A stretch of 64,000 nucleotides of DNA from Marivivens sp. (lineage in GTDB: Bacteria > Pseudomonadota > Alphaproteobacteria > Rhodobacterales > Rhodobacteraceae): assembly GCA_030827165.1 (NCBI GenBank), contig JAURFB010000001.1, forward strand, positions 1 through 64,000, read 5' to 3'. The position numbers and the translations under genes were made by a program. The stretch's first letter is position 1, and every line of letters starts with the position of its first letter. The notes under the pieces were generated by a model, which saw only the letters and a program-made list of their open reading frames with translations, was not told where the DNA came from and searched no databases. This document shows, in pieces, positions 21,807 to 32,616 of this stretch.

Positions 21807-22343
21807 GTGGGACTTTTCCGCCTCCTGTTCCGAGCGTTTCGCCGGGAAGTCCGGCGATCCTCCTATGTCGATCCGCGCCTTTATCGACCGGTCGAACGGC
21901 CCCGGCCGAAGGTTGCCCGCAGCGTGACGGTTGTCGAGACCATCGAGATTGTCGAAACGACCGTCCTGACCGGCCCTTGCTGGGTCGTCGATGGCGACAC
22001 GATCAGAATTCAGAACAAGTCCATCCGTATCGCAGGAATCGATGCGCCCGAACTGAACCATCCGTTTGGCCAGAATGCCAAGCGGGCGGTGATGGAGATG
22101 TGCAAAGGGCGCACGGTTTCGGCGCATCTGCATCCTGATTCCAGCTACGACCGGCTGGTCGCCACATGCTATCTTGATGACGGACGCGACATTGCTGCGG
22201 AGCTTGTGAAAGCAGGCCTTGCGCTCGACTGGCCAAAATTCTCCCACGGAAGGTATCGTCATCTCGAAGTCGAAGGCGCCCACAAGAAGCTTTGGCGGAT
22301 TGATGCCAAGCAAAAGGGTCGGCTGCCTCCCGAGAAGACCTAA
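21807..22343 (+). CDS. Thermonuclease (SNase-like) family protein, GTG start
   Basis: VVDGDTIRIQNKSIRIAGIDAPELNHPFGQNAKRAV SNase core. Confidence 0.85.
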   Translation: MGLFRLLFRAFRREVRRSSYVDPRLYRPVERPRPKVARSVTVVETIEIVETTVLTGPCWVVDGDTIRIQNKSIRIAGIDAPELNHPFGQNAKRAVMEMCKGRTVSAHLHPDSSYDRLVATCYLDDGRDIAAELVKAGLALDWPKFSHGRYRHLEVEGAHKKLWRIDAKQKGRLPPEKT

Positions 22344-22347
22344 CTTG

Positions 22348-23028
22348 CTAGGCCGTCACCTTCTTCAAAAGCGCCTCCGCGGCGGCCATTTCGGCCTGTC
22401 TCTTTGATCCGGCACTTGCGCGTTCGGACGGGCCGGAAGCCAGGCGGGCTTCGATGGTGAAGACCGGCTGATGGTCGGGGCCGGTGCGTGACAACTGGCT
22501 ATATGTCGGCGGTGGCTCACCTCGGGCTTGGGCCCATTCCTGAAGCGTGGTCTTGGGGTCGCGGGCGTCGACCTCGACGCGGTTGATACGGTCGCCCCAA
22601 AGCCGCAGCACGGCATCGCGGGCGGCTTCGAAGCCAGCGTCGAGGTAGATCGCGGCGATCACCGCTTCCATCGCATCGCCAAGGAGCGCGTCCTTGCGGC
22701 GGCCACCGGATTTCATCTCGGACCGCCCGAGTGTCAAGACAGCCCCAAGATCAATAGCGCGGGCGACTTCGGCGCAGGTTTCCTTCCGCACCAGTGCGTT
22801 AAAGCGCGGCGCGAGAACACCCTCGGCGGCGTCTCTGTCGGCACGGAACAAGGCCTCGGCAATCGCGAGGCCAAGTACTCGGTCGCCCAGAAATTCAAGC
22901 CGCTGGTTGTTGTCGCGGTGGGGCGAGGTCATCGAAGGATGGGTGAGCGCACGGATCAGCAGTTCGGGCCGCGTGAATTCATGCCCGAGGCGCTGCGAAA
23001 ACTCTTTCATCTCAGCCGAAAGCTTCAT
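22348..23028 (-). CDS. rnc: Ribonuclease III
   Basis: [14 protein letters not shown] signature plus dsRBD C-terminus. Confidence 0.97.
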   Translation of the reverse strand: MKLSAEMKEFSQRLGHEFTRPELLIRALTHPSMTSPHRDNNQRLEFLGDRVLGLAIAEALFRADRDAAEGVLAPRFNALVRKETCAEVARAIDLGAVLTLGRSEMKSGGRRKDALLGDAMEAVIAAIYLDAGFEAARDAVLRLWGDRINRVEVDARDPKTTLQEWAQARGEPPPTYSQLSRTGPDHQPVFTIEARLASGPSERASAGSKRQAEMAAAEALLKKVTA

Positions 23029-24041
23029 CTCACCGCCTCCAGTATGCGGCCCTTGCGCCATGTCCAGACCTGCCAAAGCGAGCGGCCCGTTGCGGACAGT
23101 CCTACCAGCCGCGCGCGGGAGAGGACAGTGGCCTCGTCCACAAGGCCAAGACCACCGGCGGCGCGGGCGATGCGGCTGTCGGCGGCGTTGTCGCGGTTGT
23201 CACCAAGAAGGAAGAGTTGGCCCGCAGGCACGGTCATATCCTCAAAGTGGTCAAGCGCGCTGTCGCCCGCGTTGAGAACGGGATGAACGGCCCCGTCTGG
23301 CAAAGCCTCAACGAGGAGCCGCTTCCGACACAGCGCCCCTTGGCCAACCGCCCCGTTGAGGCAGCGGGGAAGATCGCCCTCCGGCCCTTGCGGGCCCATG
23401 ATCTCGTCAAAGAACTCCTTGTCGGATTGAGCGAGAGGCGATCCATTCACCATGACGACGCCATCCGCAATGGCAACGTGATCGCCCGCAAGCCCTATCA
23501 CCCGACCAACGCCGCCGCCCGCAACGAACACCACGTCGCCGCGTCTTGCCGCAAGGCGGGCGGGGGTGGTGGCGATGACTACGTCGCCGGGCAGAAGTGT
23601 CGGCTTCATGCCAAGCGAGCCGACCCTGTTGAGATCGACAAAGGCCCCCAGCGCCACGACTGGCACCGACGCAGCAACAAGCCCGAAGCCGAGGCTGCGC
23701 CAACGCGAGAGACTGACACGCTGGCGCATCTGCGGGCGGATCAGCAGCATGACGGCGATCAGGGCGGCATTCACGAAAGGCAAGATCAGGAACCAGCCGA
23801 GCCAGCCCGTCCAACCCAGATCGTTGAGCCGCCGCAACACATGGCCCCAGAACGGGATCCACATGACGGCGAGCCAGATATGCATCCAGACGATCTGGCC
23901 GCGCGTGAGGTCGAGCTGCCAGAGCGCGGCCAGCGGCAGGGCCACGACGAGAAGCGCAAAAAGGAAACGGCCCCGACCGGTCCGGCCAGACCAGTCGAAG
24001 CCTTCAAGATAAACGGCAAGAGGATTGCGCGAGCGCGCCAT
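23025..24041 (-). CDS. DUF805-like membrane domain fused to a signal-peptidase-I-like domain, predicted inactive
   Basis: N-terminus [17 protein letters not shown]...[13 protein letters not shown] is DUF805-like; C-terminus has S26 box [11 protein letters not shown], but the Ser box reads SLGMKPTL and the Lys box reads [10 protein letters not shown]. Confidence 0.8.
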   Translation of the reverse strand: MARSRNPLAVYLEGFDWSGRTGRGRFLFALLVVALPLAALWQLDLTRGQIVWMHIWLAVMWIPFWGHVLRRLNDLGWTGWLGWFLILPFVNAALIAVMLLIRPQMRQRVSLSRWRSLGFGLVAASVPVVALGAFVDLNRVGSLGMKPTLLPGDVVIATTPARLAARRGDVVFVAGGGVGRVIGLAGDHVAIADGVVMVNGSPLAQSDKEFFDEIMGPQGPEGDLPRCLNGAVGQGALCRKRLLVEALPDGAVHPVLNAGDSALDHFEDMTVPAGQLFLLGDNRDNAADSRIARAAGGLGLVDEATVLSRARLVGLSATGRSLWQVWTWRKGRILEAVR

Positions 24042-24055
24042 CGGCCCCGGCGGCG

Positions 24056-24901
24056 CTACTCGATCGCCTTGAAGAAGCGATCCGAGCGCCAAGTCCAGAA
24101 AGCGAGCATCGAGCGGCCTGCCGAGGAGAACATGATCCGGTCGGCGCGGCCGACGATATCTTCGGCCGGGACAAAGCCCACGCCACCGAGGCGCTGATCG
24201 ACGCGGCTGTCGGTCGAGTTGTCGCGGTTGTCACCCATGAAGAAATAATGCCCCTCGGGGACAGTATAAACGCCCGTGGTATCGAGGCTCTGGTTGCCGA
24301 TGTTCAAAACCGAATGGCGGACGCCGTTTGGCAGGGTCTCGTAGGCGCGGTCCTTCAGGCACAGCCCGCCCTGCCCCGGATTGCCATTGGCGCAGCGCGG
24401 GATCAGGCCCTGCGGCCCCTGGCGCTCGTAAGTTTCTTCAAAAACGCCATCCTGTTCGACCTTGACGGCCACATAGTTGATGTAAAGAACGCCATCCTTC
24501 ATCTGGATGCGGTCGCCCGGCAGGCCAGTCAATCGCTTGATGAAATCACGGCCCGTGACCGGGTGACGGAAAACGACGACATCTCCACGCTCGGGTTCAG
24601 AGCCGAGGAAACGTTCGTTGTCGCCCTTGAACAACCCGCAGAAATCTTCGGCATCGATGTCGATTCCAAGCGATGCGATGCGGATCGAGGGGCAAGAGGC
24701 ATAGGAATAGCCATAGGCCATCTTGTTGACGAAGAGGAAATCCCCGATCAGCAGCGTGTCTTTCATCGAGCCGGACGGGATCCAAAACGGCTGGAAGAAC
24801 ACGGTGCGAAAGACGCCTGCGATCAGAAGGGCATAGACAACCGTCTTGACCGTTTCCTTGACCCCCGCCCAAAGGCCGTTTTCTTCCGACAAGTCCGACA
24901 T
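24056..24901 (-). CDS. lepB: Signal peptidase I
   Basis: IPSGSMKDTLLIGD, DFIKRLTGLPGD and MGDNRDNSTDSR all intact. Confidence 0.96.
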   Translation of the reverse strand: MSDLSEENGLWAGVKETVKTVVYALLIAGVFRTVFFQPFWIPSGSMKDTLLIGDFLFVNKMAYGYSYASCPSIRIASLGIDIDAEDFCGLFKGDNERFLGSEPERGDVVVFRHPVTGRDFIKRLTGLPGDRIQMKDGVLYINYVAVKVEQDGVFEETYERQGPQGLIPRCANGNPGQGGLCLKDRAYETLPNGVRHSVLNIGNQSLDTTGVYTVPEGHYFFMGDNRDNSTDSRVDQRLGGVGFVPAEDIVGRADRIMFSSAGRSMLAFWTWRSDRFFKAIE

Positions 24902-24951
24902 GATCGTTCCTTTTTGATGTCAGGGGTATGTGAGGGCCTCGACGCGGCGAG

Positions 24952-25380
24952 TCAAGCGCCTGCGGGCCGATCGGCAAGGGGCCGCGCCTCGATCACGACA
25001 AAGGCCTGCGCCCAAGGGTGATCGTCGGTCAGGGTGACGTGGATGATCGCCTCGTGGCCCGGAGGCGTCATGGCGTCGAGCCTGTCCTTGGCCCAGCCGG
25101 TAACGTGCATCACCGGCTGGCCGGTGCGAAGGTTGCTCACCGCCATGTCCTTCCAGGCAATGCCCATGCGCAGGCCTGTCCCCAGCGCCTTGGAGCAAGC
25201 CTCTTTCGCGGCCCAGCGTTTGGCATAGGTGGCCGCCACGGCGCGCGGACGGCTCGCGGCCTTGCGCTGTTCACGCTCGGTAAAGACGCGTTGCACAAAG
25301 CGGTCGCCGAACCGCTCGAGCGTGCCTTCGATGCGCTCGATGTTGCACAGGTCGGTGCCGATGCCGAGGATCATCCGCAT
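24952..25380 (-). CDS. acpS: Holo-[acyl-carrier-protein] synthase
   Basis: [31 protein letters not shown]. Confidence 0.96.
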   Translation of the reverse strand: MRMILGIGTDLCNIERIEGTLERFGDRFVQRVFTEREQRKAASRPRAVAATYAKRWAAKEACSKALGTGLRMGIAWKDMAVSNLRTGQPVMHVTGWAKDRLDAMTPPGHEAIIHVTLTDDHPWAQAFVVIEARPLADRPAGA

Positions 25381-25390
25381 CCCGCCACGG

Positions 25391-26134
25391 CTAGCCGCGC
25401 GCCTCGTCCATCAGGCGCCGCATTTCGCGGATCGCGGGGGCGAGGCCACGGAAGATCGCCTCGCCGATCAGGAAATGGCCGATATTGAGCTCCATCACCT
25501 CGGGGAAGGCGGCAACGGGCCGGACCGTTTCATAGGTCAGGCCGTGGCCGGCGTGGACCTCAAGGCCCAGCGAGTGGCCATAGGCCGCCATCTCGCGCAG
25601 GCGCTCTAGCTCGGCATCACGCTCGGCGAAATGGCCCTCGGCGTGGAAATCGCAATAGGCACCGGTGTGCAGCTCGATTACCTGCGCACCGATCCGGTGC
25701 GCGGCTTCGATCTGGCGGGCGTCGGCCGCGATGAAGATCGAGACGCGGCATCCTGCCTCGCGCAAAGGGGCGATGAAATGGGCAAGCCGGTTTTCCTCGC
25801 GCGCGACCTCAAGGCCGCCTTCTGTGGTCCTCTCCTCGCGCTTTTCAGGCACGATGCAAACCGCGTGGGGCCGGTGGCGCAGCGCGATTTTCTGCATCTC
25901 GTCGGTTGCGGCCATCTCGAAATTCAGGGGCTTGGTCAGAACCGCTATCAGGCCCTCGATATCGGCGTCGGAAATATGGCGGCGATCCTCGCGCAGGTGC
26001 GCGGTGATCCCATCGGCGCCCGCGTCCTCGGCAATCTTGGCCGCGCGGATCGGATCGGGATAGGCGCTGCCCCGCGCGTTGCGGACGGTGGCCACGTGGT
26101 CGATGTTGACGCCCAAGCGAAGTTTGCCGGACAT
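25391..26134 (-). CDS. pdxJ: Pyridoxine 5'-phosphate synthase
   Basis: [42 protein letters not shown]. Confidence 0.97.
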   Translation of the reverse strand: MSGKLRLGVNIDHVATVRNARGSAYPDPIRAAKIAEDAGADGITAHLREDRRHISDADIEGLIAVLTKPLNFEMAATDEMQKIALRHRPHAVCIVPEKREERTTEGGLEVAREENRLAHFIAPLREAGCRVSIFIAADARQIEAAHRIGAQVIELHTGAYCDFHAEGHFAERDAELERLREMAAYGHSLGLEVHAGHGLTYETVRPVAAFPEVMELNIGHFLIGEAIFRGLAPAIREMRRLMDEARG

Positions 26135-26164
26135 GACGGTTCCTTTCAAATCAGTCGCCCGATC

Positions 26165-26821
26165 CTAGCCGGAATGGCCCGTGCCGTCAGCCGGATTCGC
26201 CGCCCTGCGCTCCAACTGCCGAAGCTTTTGGCGAAGCGCCTTGCGGCGGTGGTTCTGATAGGCGCGGATTACCGGAACGGTCAGGAAATAGAATACAAGA
26301 CCAAGGATGACGCCCGGCACGAGCCCGCCGATCAAGAACGGCAGAAACAGATCGTCATAAAACACACCCAGGTGGCTCCAATCCATTTTTTCGGCGGTGA
26401 AAACGGCGGTGACATTGTGCCAAAGGTCGCGCCCGACCCCCGAGAACTTGTGCCCCATCGAGGCGTCCAGCCCCCCGTGCACCGGCTGGCCCAGCAGGAC
26501 ATGGCCGACCTTGGTCGAGAGCACGGCGATCGGAACGTAGGTCAGCGGATTGCCGACGAAGCTCGACAAGAGCGCGGCGATGACATTGCCGCGCACCATC
26601 TTGGCGAGAATGAACGCCGCCACGAAATGCAGCCCATAGAACGGGGTAAAGGCCGTCACGACGCCGGCAAAGACGCCTCGGGCGATCTTTTCGGGTGTGT
26701 CTGGCAGGCGGCGTAGCCGCAGTTTGACGTATTCAATGGCGCGTCGCCAGCCGCCACGCGGATAGACGATTTCGGTCAGCACCTGTTTCACAGGCCGCCT
26801 GTCTCGCCGCTTGAAGACCAA
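26165..26821 (-). CDS. DUF2062 domain protein
   Basis: ARGVFAGVVTAFTPFYGLHFVAAFILAKMVRGNVIAALLSSFVGNPLTYVPI. Confidence 0.85.
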   Translation of the reverse strand: MVFKRRDRRPVKQVLTEIVYPRGGWRRAIEYVKLRLRRLPDTPEKIARGVFAGVVTAFTPFYGLHFVAAFILAKMVRGNVIAALLSSFVGNPLTYVPIAVLSTKVGHVLLGQPVHGGLDASMGHKFSGVGRDLWHNVTAVFTAEKMDWSHLGVFYDDLFLPFLIGGLVPGVILGLVFYFLTVPVIRAYQNHRRKALRQKLRQLERRAANPADGTGHSG

Positions 26822-26837
26822 ATTACCTACCTTTGCC

Positions 26838-28976
26838 TCAGCTCTTGGCCGGGGTCGTCTGTGCCCGCGACGGATCCCGCAGGCGCGAGATCGAGGCCAC
26901 GTTACTTTCCGCTTCGAGCGCGGTCATCACCCGATGCAGGTGCTCGACATCGCGCAAATCGACATCGATTTGCAGCTTGTAGAAATCGGGCTTGCGATCG
27001 ATGAAGTTCATGTCCGAGATATTGGCGCTCTGCTCGCCGATCAATGTGCAAATTCGTCCCAGGACGCCTGCGTCGTTGCTGATCGAAACCTCGAGCGTCA
27101 CGGTATTGATCGCGGGATGCTTGCCTTCTTGCCAGTGCAGATCAACCCAGCGCTCGGGCTGAGCTTCGTAGGCGGCCAAGGCTTGGCAGTCGATCGCGTG
27201 AACGACAACGCCCTGCCCCCGGAAGGTGATGCCAACGATGCGTTCTCCGGGAACCGGCTGACAGCAAGGCGCGCGATGGAACGATTGGTCGGGAGACAGG
27301 CCGATGACGGCGCGAGATTGATCGACCTCCTCGCCTTCGCGTTCGGCCAAATCGGGATAGATCGCCCGAACAACCTCGCGGGCAGTCAGTTCGGCGGAGC
27401 CGAGACGGGCAAGAAGTTCGTCCTCATCCTCGAGCACGAGGGTCTTGGCGGCAGTGCGGAGCGCCTTTTGCGTGGCCTTCTTGCCGACATTCTCAAAGGC
27501 GACGCGAGCCAGCTCGGCCCCGAGCTTGATAAACCGCTCGCGGTCTTCTTCTCGCAGCGAACGCCGGATCGCGGATTTCGCGCGCCCCGTCACCACGATG
27601 TCGATCCACGTCGCCTGCGGGGTCTGGCCCTCGGCGGTGATGATATCGACCGACTGGCCATTCTTGAGGCGCGTCCACAAGGGCACGCGGATCCCGTCGA
27701 CCTTGGCGCCGACACAGGCCGAGCCGATGCGGGTATGAATCGCATAGGCAAAGTCGATCGGCGTCGCGCCACGGGGCAACTTGATCACATCGCCCTTGGG
27801 TGAGAAGCAGAACACCTGATCTTGATACATCTCAAGCTTCACGGCCTCGAGGAACTCGTCGTGGTCGTGCTCGTCGTCGAGCCGTTCGGTCAGCGAAGAA
27901 ATCCAGCGGACCGGATCGACGGCAAAGCGATTTTCGACCCGCTCGCCGTTCTTGTAGGACCAATGGGCGGCAACGCCGGTCTCGGCCACATCGTGCATCT
28001 CGCGGGTGCGGATCTGAACCTCGACCCGCTTGCCGTCGCGCCCCGAAACGGTGGTGTGGATCGACCGGTAGCCGTTGGTTTTCGGCTGGCTGATGTAATC
28101 CTTGAACCGCCCCGGAACGGCGCGCCAGCGCTGGTGCACGGCGCCCAGGACGCGATAGCAATCGGCCTCGGTCGCGGTGACGATCCGGAAGCCATAGATA
28201 TCGGAGAGGCGCGAGAACCCCTGATCCTTCTCCTGCATCTTGCGCCAGATCGAGTAGGGGCGCTTGGCGCGACCCGAGACCTCGGCGACGATTCCAGCTT
28301 TTTCAAGCTCGATACGCATATCCGAGGTGATCTTTTCGATCACATCGCCGGATTCTTTCTGAAGCGTGATGAAACGCCGCATGATCGAGTTGCGCGCCTC
28401 GGGGTTCAGAACCCGAAACGCAAGATCCTCAAGCTCTTCGCGCATCCACTGCATACCCATGCGGCCGGCGAGCGGAGCGAAAATCTCCATCGTCTCGCGG
28501 GCCTTCTGGGCCTGCTTTTCAACGCGCATGGATTTGATCGTCCGCATATTGTGCAGACGGTCGGAAAGCTTGACGAGCATCACACGCAGATCGCGCGACA
28601 TGGCCATGAACAGTTTGCGGAAGTTTTCGGCCTGTTTGGAATGGGCGGAGTTAAGCTGAAGATTGGTCAGCTTGGTGACACCATCGACAAGCTCGGCGAT
28701 CTCTTCACCGAATCGCTTGGCGACCTCGGAATACGAGGCCTTGGTGTCTTCGATCGTGTCGTGAAGGAGGGCGGTCGCGATGGTGGCGTCGTCCATCTGT
28801 TGCTCGGCGAGGATCATCGCCACGGCAACCGGATGGGTGAAATAGGGCTCGCCCGAATGGCGAAACTGGCCCGCGTGCATGGCTTCGCCAAAGGCATAGG
28901 CCTCGCGCAGGAGCTTTTCGTTCGAGCGGGGGTTGTAGGCGCGGACCAGCGAGATCAGTTCGTCGGCGGTCGTCAT
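26838..28976 (-). CDS. Bifunctional (p)ppGpp synthetase/hydrolase (Rsh/SpoT)
   Basis: HD domain YFTHPVAVAMILAEQQMDDATIATALLHDTIEDT, synthetase, TGS and ACT regions. Confidence 0.97.
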   Translation of the reverse strand: MTTADELISLVRAYNPRSNEKLLREAYAFGEAMHAGQFRHSGEPYFTHPVAVAMILAEQQMDDATIATALLHDTIEDTKASYSEVAKRFGEEIAELVDGVTKLTNLQLNSAHSKQAENFRKLFMAMSRDLRVMLVKLSDRLHNMRTIKSMRVEKQAQKARETMEIFAPLAGRMGMQWMREELEDLAFRVLNPEARNSIMRRFITLQKESGDVIEKITSDMRIELEKAGIVAEVSGRAKRPYSIWRKMQEKDQGFSRLSDIYGFRIVTATEADCYRVLGAVHQRWRAVPGRFKDYISQPKTNGYRSIHTTVSGRDGKRVEVQIRTREMHDVAETGVAAHWSYKNGERVENRFAVDPVRWISSLTERLDDEHDHDEFLEAVKLEMYQDQVFCFSPKGDVIKLPRGATPIDFAYAIHTRIGSACVGAKVDGIRVPLWTRLKNGQSVDIITAEGQTPQATWIDIVVTGRAKSAIRRSLREEDRERFIKLGAELARVAFENVGKKATQKALRTAAKTLVLEDEDELLARLGSAELTAREVVRAIYPDLAEREGEEVDQSRAVIGLSPDQSFHRAPCCQPVPGERIVGITFRGQGVVVHAIDCQALAAYEAQPERWVDLHWQEGKHPAINTVTLEVSISNDAGVLGRICTLIGEQSANISDMNFIDRKPDFYKLQIDVDLRDVEHLHRVMTALEAESNVASISRLRDPSRAQTTPAKS

Positions 28977-29012
28977 CTGGTCCTTGCCTTCGGCGGGGCC
29001 GGAAGGGGGCGC

Positions 29013-29366
29013 TTAGCGCTGCCCCTGAGCTTCCATCAGCGCCCGCAGCAGTTTCTCTTCGGACATGTCGTCTTCGACAGGCTTGTCGGCCTCGGCGCCC
29101 ATCAAAAGCGCCATGGCGTCGTCTTCCGGCTCGTCGACCTCGATCTGGGTCTGGTGGGCTTCGATCATCCGCTCGCGCAGGTCGCTGGCGAGTTGGGTTT
29201 CATCGGCAATCTCGCGCAGGGCGACAACGGGGTTCTTGTCGTTATCGCGGGAGATGGTCAGCGGAGCGCCGGAGGCGATCTCGCGGGCGCGATGCGAGGC
29301 GAGCATCACAAGCTCGAACCGGTTCGGAACCTTGTCAACGCAATCTTCGACGGTTACGCGGGCCAT
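29013..29366 (-). CDS. rpoZ: RNA polymerase omega subunit
   Basis: [30 protein letters not shown]. Confidence 0.97.
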   Translation of the reverse strand: MARVTVEDCVDKVPNRFELVMLASHRAREIASGAPLTISRDNDKNPVVALREIADETQLASDLRERMIEAHQTQIEVDEPEDDAMALLMGAEADKPVEDDMSEEKLLRALMEAQGQR

Positions 29367-29457
29367 TAGCGCACTCCAATACTATCGGGCAGTCTAGGAA
29401 GCCCCCCATTTAGAGACAGACGCCAAGAAACACAAGCCGAAAACCTGAGCCCCAAGA

Positions 29458-30012
29458 TCAGTCGATCGGGACCACTTCGGCCCGCGCGGCCGAGGGCAGA
29501 TCAGCTAACATTTCGCCAATTGTCTTGCCGAGGACCGGGTGCCGCCAATCGGCCGCGACATCGGCAAGGGGAACCAGAACAAAGGCCCGATCCTGCATCC
29601 GCGGATGAGGCAAGATCAGCTGGGGCGGCGTCTCGACTGTCTGCCGCGCGGCATCGAGCGCAAGCCAGCGATCAAATACGGCGCGGTCAGGCAGGACGCG
29701 GGTGCCGACGGCGATCAGGTCCAGATCCAGTGTCCGCGCACCCCAGCGCACCTGACGCTCGCGGCCGTAGCGGGCTTCAATGTCGTGCAGAATGGCCAGA
29801 ATTTCCTCGGGGGACATGTTCGACTGCAAAGCCACCGCCGCATTTACGAAGTCGGGGCCGGAGCCTGGCGGAAAAGCAGGGGTGCGATAAAGGCGGCTAG
29901 TGCCAATCGGACTACCTATCCTTTGGTATATATCGACAATGGAATGTATAATGGTCTCTTCTGGACTTCCACTCAAAGACGAAACGTTTCCGCCAATAGC
30001 CACCAAAATCAT
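29458..30012 (-). CDS. folK: HPPK (2-amino-4-hydroxy-6-hydroxymethyldihydropteridine diphosphokinase)
   Basis: MILVAIGGNVSS..., RYGRERQVRWGARTLDLDLIAVG. Confidence 0.95.
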   Translation of the reverse strand: MILVAIGGNVSSLSGSPEETIIHSIVDIYQRIGSPIGTSRLYRTPAFPPGSGPDFVNAAVALQSNMSPEEILAILHDIEARYGRERQVRWGARTLDLDLIAVGTRVLPDRAVFDRWLALDAARQTVETPPQLILPHPRMQDRAFVLVPLADVAADWRHPVLGKTIGEMLADLPSAARAEVVPID

Positions 30013-30146
30013 ATCGACTAAATCTGACTCTGCTTTTTTCATTTGCGTTATTACTTATCTGACCGACCGGAAGCGTTGGATTCATCTTTCACACCATGCG
30101 CAATTGAACAAGCCGGGCAGAAACCCACTCGGAAGGACCACTCACA

Positions 30147-30716
30147 ATGTTCTATCGTGACGAGCGCTTGGCGCTCTTCATTGACGGATCAAACCTCTAT
30201 GCGGCTGCCAAGGCGCTCGGGTTTGATATCGACTACAAACTCCTCCGCGCCGAATTCATGCGACGAGGCAAGCTCTTGAGGGCATTCTACTATACCGCCC
30301 TCCTGGAAAACGACGAATACAGCCCCATCCGCCCGCTCGTTGACTGGCTGCACTACAACGGCTTCCACATGGTGACCAAGCCCGCCAAGGAATATACCGA
30401 CAGCCTCGGCCGCCGTAAGGTGAGGGGAAACATGGATATCGAGCTGACCGTCGACGCGATGGAGCTCGCCCCCCATGTGGATCACGTCGTCCTCTTCTCG
30501 GGAGACGGCGATTTCAGGCCGCTCCTCGAGGCGCTTAAGCGCAAAGGTGTGCGGGTGTCGGTCGTCTCGACGATTCGCAGCCAACCGCCGATGATTTCGG
30601 ACGAGTTGCGCCGTCAGGCCGACAACTTCATCGAGCTTGACGAGCTGCGCGACGTAATTGGCCGCCCGCCGCGCGAGCCGCGCCCCGAGCGCGAACAGGC
30701 CGACGAAGAGGCCTGA
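30147..30716 (+). CDS. NYN-domain (LabA-like) protein
   Basis: ALFIDGSNLYAAAKALGFDIDY, DIELTVDAMELAPHVDHVVLFSGDGDF. Confidence 0.93.
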   Translation: MFYRDERLALFIDGSNLYAAAKALGFDIDYKLLRAEFMRRGKLLRAFYYTALLENDEYSPIRPLVDWLHYNGFHMVTKPAKEYTDSLGRRKVRGNMDIELTVDAMELAPHVDHVVLFSGDGDFRPLLEALKRKGVRVSVVSTIRSQPPMISDELRRQADNFIELDELRDVIGRPPREPRPEREQADEEA

Positions 30717-30728
30717 TCCAAAATTAGA

Positions 30729-30757
30729 CCGGGGCCAGTGGCCCCGGTTCTTGTTTG
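30729..30757 (+). terminator. Rho-independent terminator after the NYN gene
   Basis: ACCGGGGCC-AGT-GGCCCCGGT followed by TCTTGTTT. Confidence 0.85.
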
Positions 30758-30807
30758 GGGGTCTGGGTTCGTGCTTGGATCAGGCTGAAAGATTCACAGG
30801 AGCCCCC

Positions 30808-31611
30808 ATGCCCTCGCCCTTGATTTCCCAAGCCGACATCCAAGCTTATCAGCGCGACGGCGTTGTTCTGATCCGTGGCCTTTTCCGCGATTACGTCGAT
30901 CTTCTGCGAGACGGTGTCGAACGCAACCTGCGTGAACCCGGGCCCTATGCCGCCGAAAATCTCAAACCGGGAGAGGGCGGCCGGTTTTTCGACGATTACT
31001 GCAACTGGCAGCGAATCCCCGAGTTTGTCGAAACGATTCACCAGTCCCCCGCCGCCGAGGTCGCTGCGGACCTGATGCAAGCCGAACGAGTTCAGGTCTT
31101 TCACGATCATGTTCTGATCAAGGAACCCGGCACCTCGAAACCGACCCCCTGGCACCAGGACGGCCCCTATTATTTCGTCGAAGGCCGCCAGACGGTCAGC
31201 TTCTGGTCGCCTCTCGATCCGGTGACGAATGCGACCCTGCGCTGCGTTGCCGGATCGCATCTTTGGGAAAAGCCGGTTCTGCCCAAGCGCTGGCTCGCCG
31301 ACACCAGCTTTTATCCCGATCCCTCCGCCTATATGCCGGTGCCCGATCCCGATGCCGAAGGGATGCCGGTCCTCGAATGGCCAATGGAGCCGGGCGATGC
31401 GGTTGCGTTCGACTACAAGGTTCTGCACGGTGCGCGCGGCAACGAGACCACCCAGCGCCGCCGCGCCTTTTCGCTGCGGCTCGTCGGCGACGATGCCCGC
31501 TACGTCGAGCGCCCTGGCCGGACCTCGCCGCCCTTCCCCGGCCACGACATGAAACCGGGCGACAGGCTGCGCGAGGATTGGTTCCCCTACATCTGGCCCC
31601 GCGCAAGCTAG
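30808..31611 (+). CDS. Phytanoyl-CoA dioxygenase family protein
   Basis: VFHDHVLIKEPGTSKPTPWHQDGPYY with HxD and distal His. Confidence 0.88.
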   Translation: MPSPLISQADIQAYQRDGVVLIRGLFRDYVDLLRDGVERNLREPGPYAAENLKPGEGGRFFDDYCNWQRIPEFVETIHQSPAAEVAADLMQAERVQVFHDHVLIKEPGTSKPTPWHQDGPYYFVEGRQTVSFWSPLDPVTNATLRCVAGSHLWEKPVLPKRWLADTSFYPDPSAYMPVPDPDAEGMPVLEWPMEPGDAVAFDYKVLHGARGNETTQRRRAFSLRLVGDDARYVERPGRTSPPFPGHDMKPGDRLREDWFPYIWPRAS

Positions 31612-31665
31612 GGCTGGACCCTGCCCCGCCTTGGCCTTACCTCTGGCCGAAACCCGGAGCCCCCT

Positions 31666-32616
31666 ATGACCAAGCCACCCCTGACCCTCTATCTCGCTGC
31701 GCCGCGCGGCTTTTGCGCGGGCGTCGATCGCGCCATCAAGATCGTCGAAATGGCGCTCGAGAAATGGGGTGCGCCGGTCTATGTCCGCCATGAGATCGTG
31801 CACAACAAGTTCGTAGTCGACGGGTTGCGCGCCAAGGGTGCCGTATTTGTCGAAGAGCTGGACGAATGCCCACCCGACCGGCCGGTGATCTTTTCCGCCC
31901 ACGGCGTGCCGAAATCCGTCCCCGCCGATGCCGAGGCGCGGCAGATGATCTATGTCGATGCCACCTGCCCGCTGGTCAGCAAGGTCCATATCGAGGCCGC
32001 ACGACACGCCGAAAACGGCCTTCAGATGATCATGATCGGCCATGACGGCCATCCCGAGACCGTCGGAACAATGGGGCAGTTGCCCGAGGGCGAAGTGCTG
32101 CTCGTCGAAACCGTGGCGGATGTGGCGCAGGTTGAGGTGCGCGATCCTTTGCGCCTTGCCTATGTGACGCAGACCACGCTCTCGATCGACGACACGTCCG
32201 ATATCGTTGCCGCCCTCAAGGCCCGCTTTCCGGCCATCGTCGGGCCGCACAAGGAAGACATCTGCTACGCCACCACCAACCGGCAAGAGGCGGTCAAAGC
32301 GATCGCCCCCGATTGCGACGCGCTCCTTGTCGTCGGCGCGCCCAATTCCTCCAATTCCCGCCGTCTGGTCGAGGTCGCCTCGAAGAACGGCTGTCCTCAC
32401 GCCCAGCTTGTCCAGCGGGCGAGCGAGATTGACTGGCGGGCGCTCGAAGGTATCCGCTCGGCCGGCATCACAGCCGGCGCTTCGGCCCCGGAGGTCTTGA
32501 TTGACGAGGTAGTCGGCGCTTTCTCCGACCATTTCGACGTTACCGTCAGGAAGGTCGAGACCGCGCAGGAGCATGTCGAGTTCAAAGTGCCCCGCATCTT
32601 GCGAGAGCCCGCCTGA
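31666..32616 (+). CDS. ispH: 4-hydroxy-3-methylbut-2-enyl diphosphate reductase
   Basis: [37 protein letters not shown]. Confidence 0.97.
   Translation: MTKPPLTLYLAAPRGFCAGVDRAIKIVEMALEKWGAPVYVRHEIVHNKFVVDGLRAKGAVFVEELDECPPDRPVIFSAHGVPKSVPADAEARQMIYVDATCPLVSKVHIEAARHAENGLQMIMIGHDGHPETVGTMGQLPEGEVLLVETVADVAQVEVRDPLRLAYVTQTTLSIDDTSDIVAALKARFPAIVGPHKEDICYATTNRQEAVKAIAPDCDALLVVGAPNSSNSRRLVEVASKNGCPHAQLVQRASEIDWRALEGIRSAGITAGASAPEVLIDEVVGAFSDHFDVTVRKVETAQEHVEFKVPRILREPA

Noticed and set aside
30724-32574. 616-aa minus-strand ORF opposite phytanoyl dioxygenase and ispH
   Set aside because: Spans two clear plus-strand genes, no recognisable family motifs
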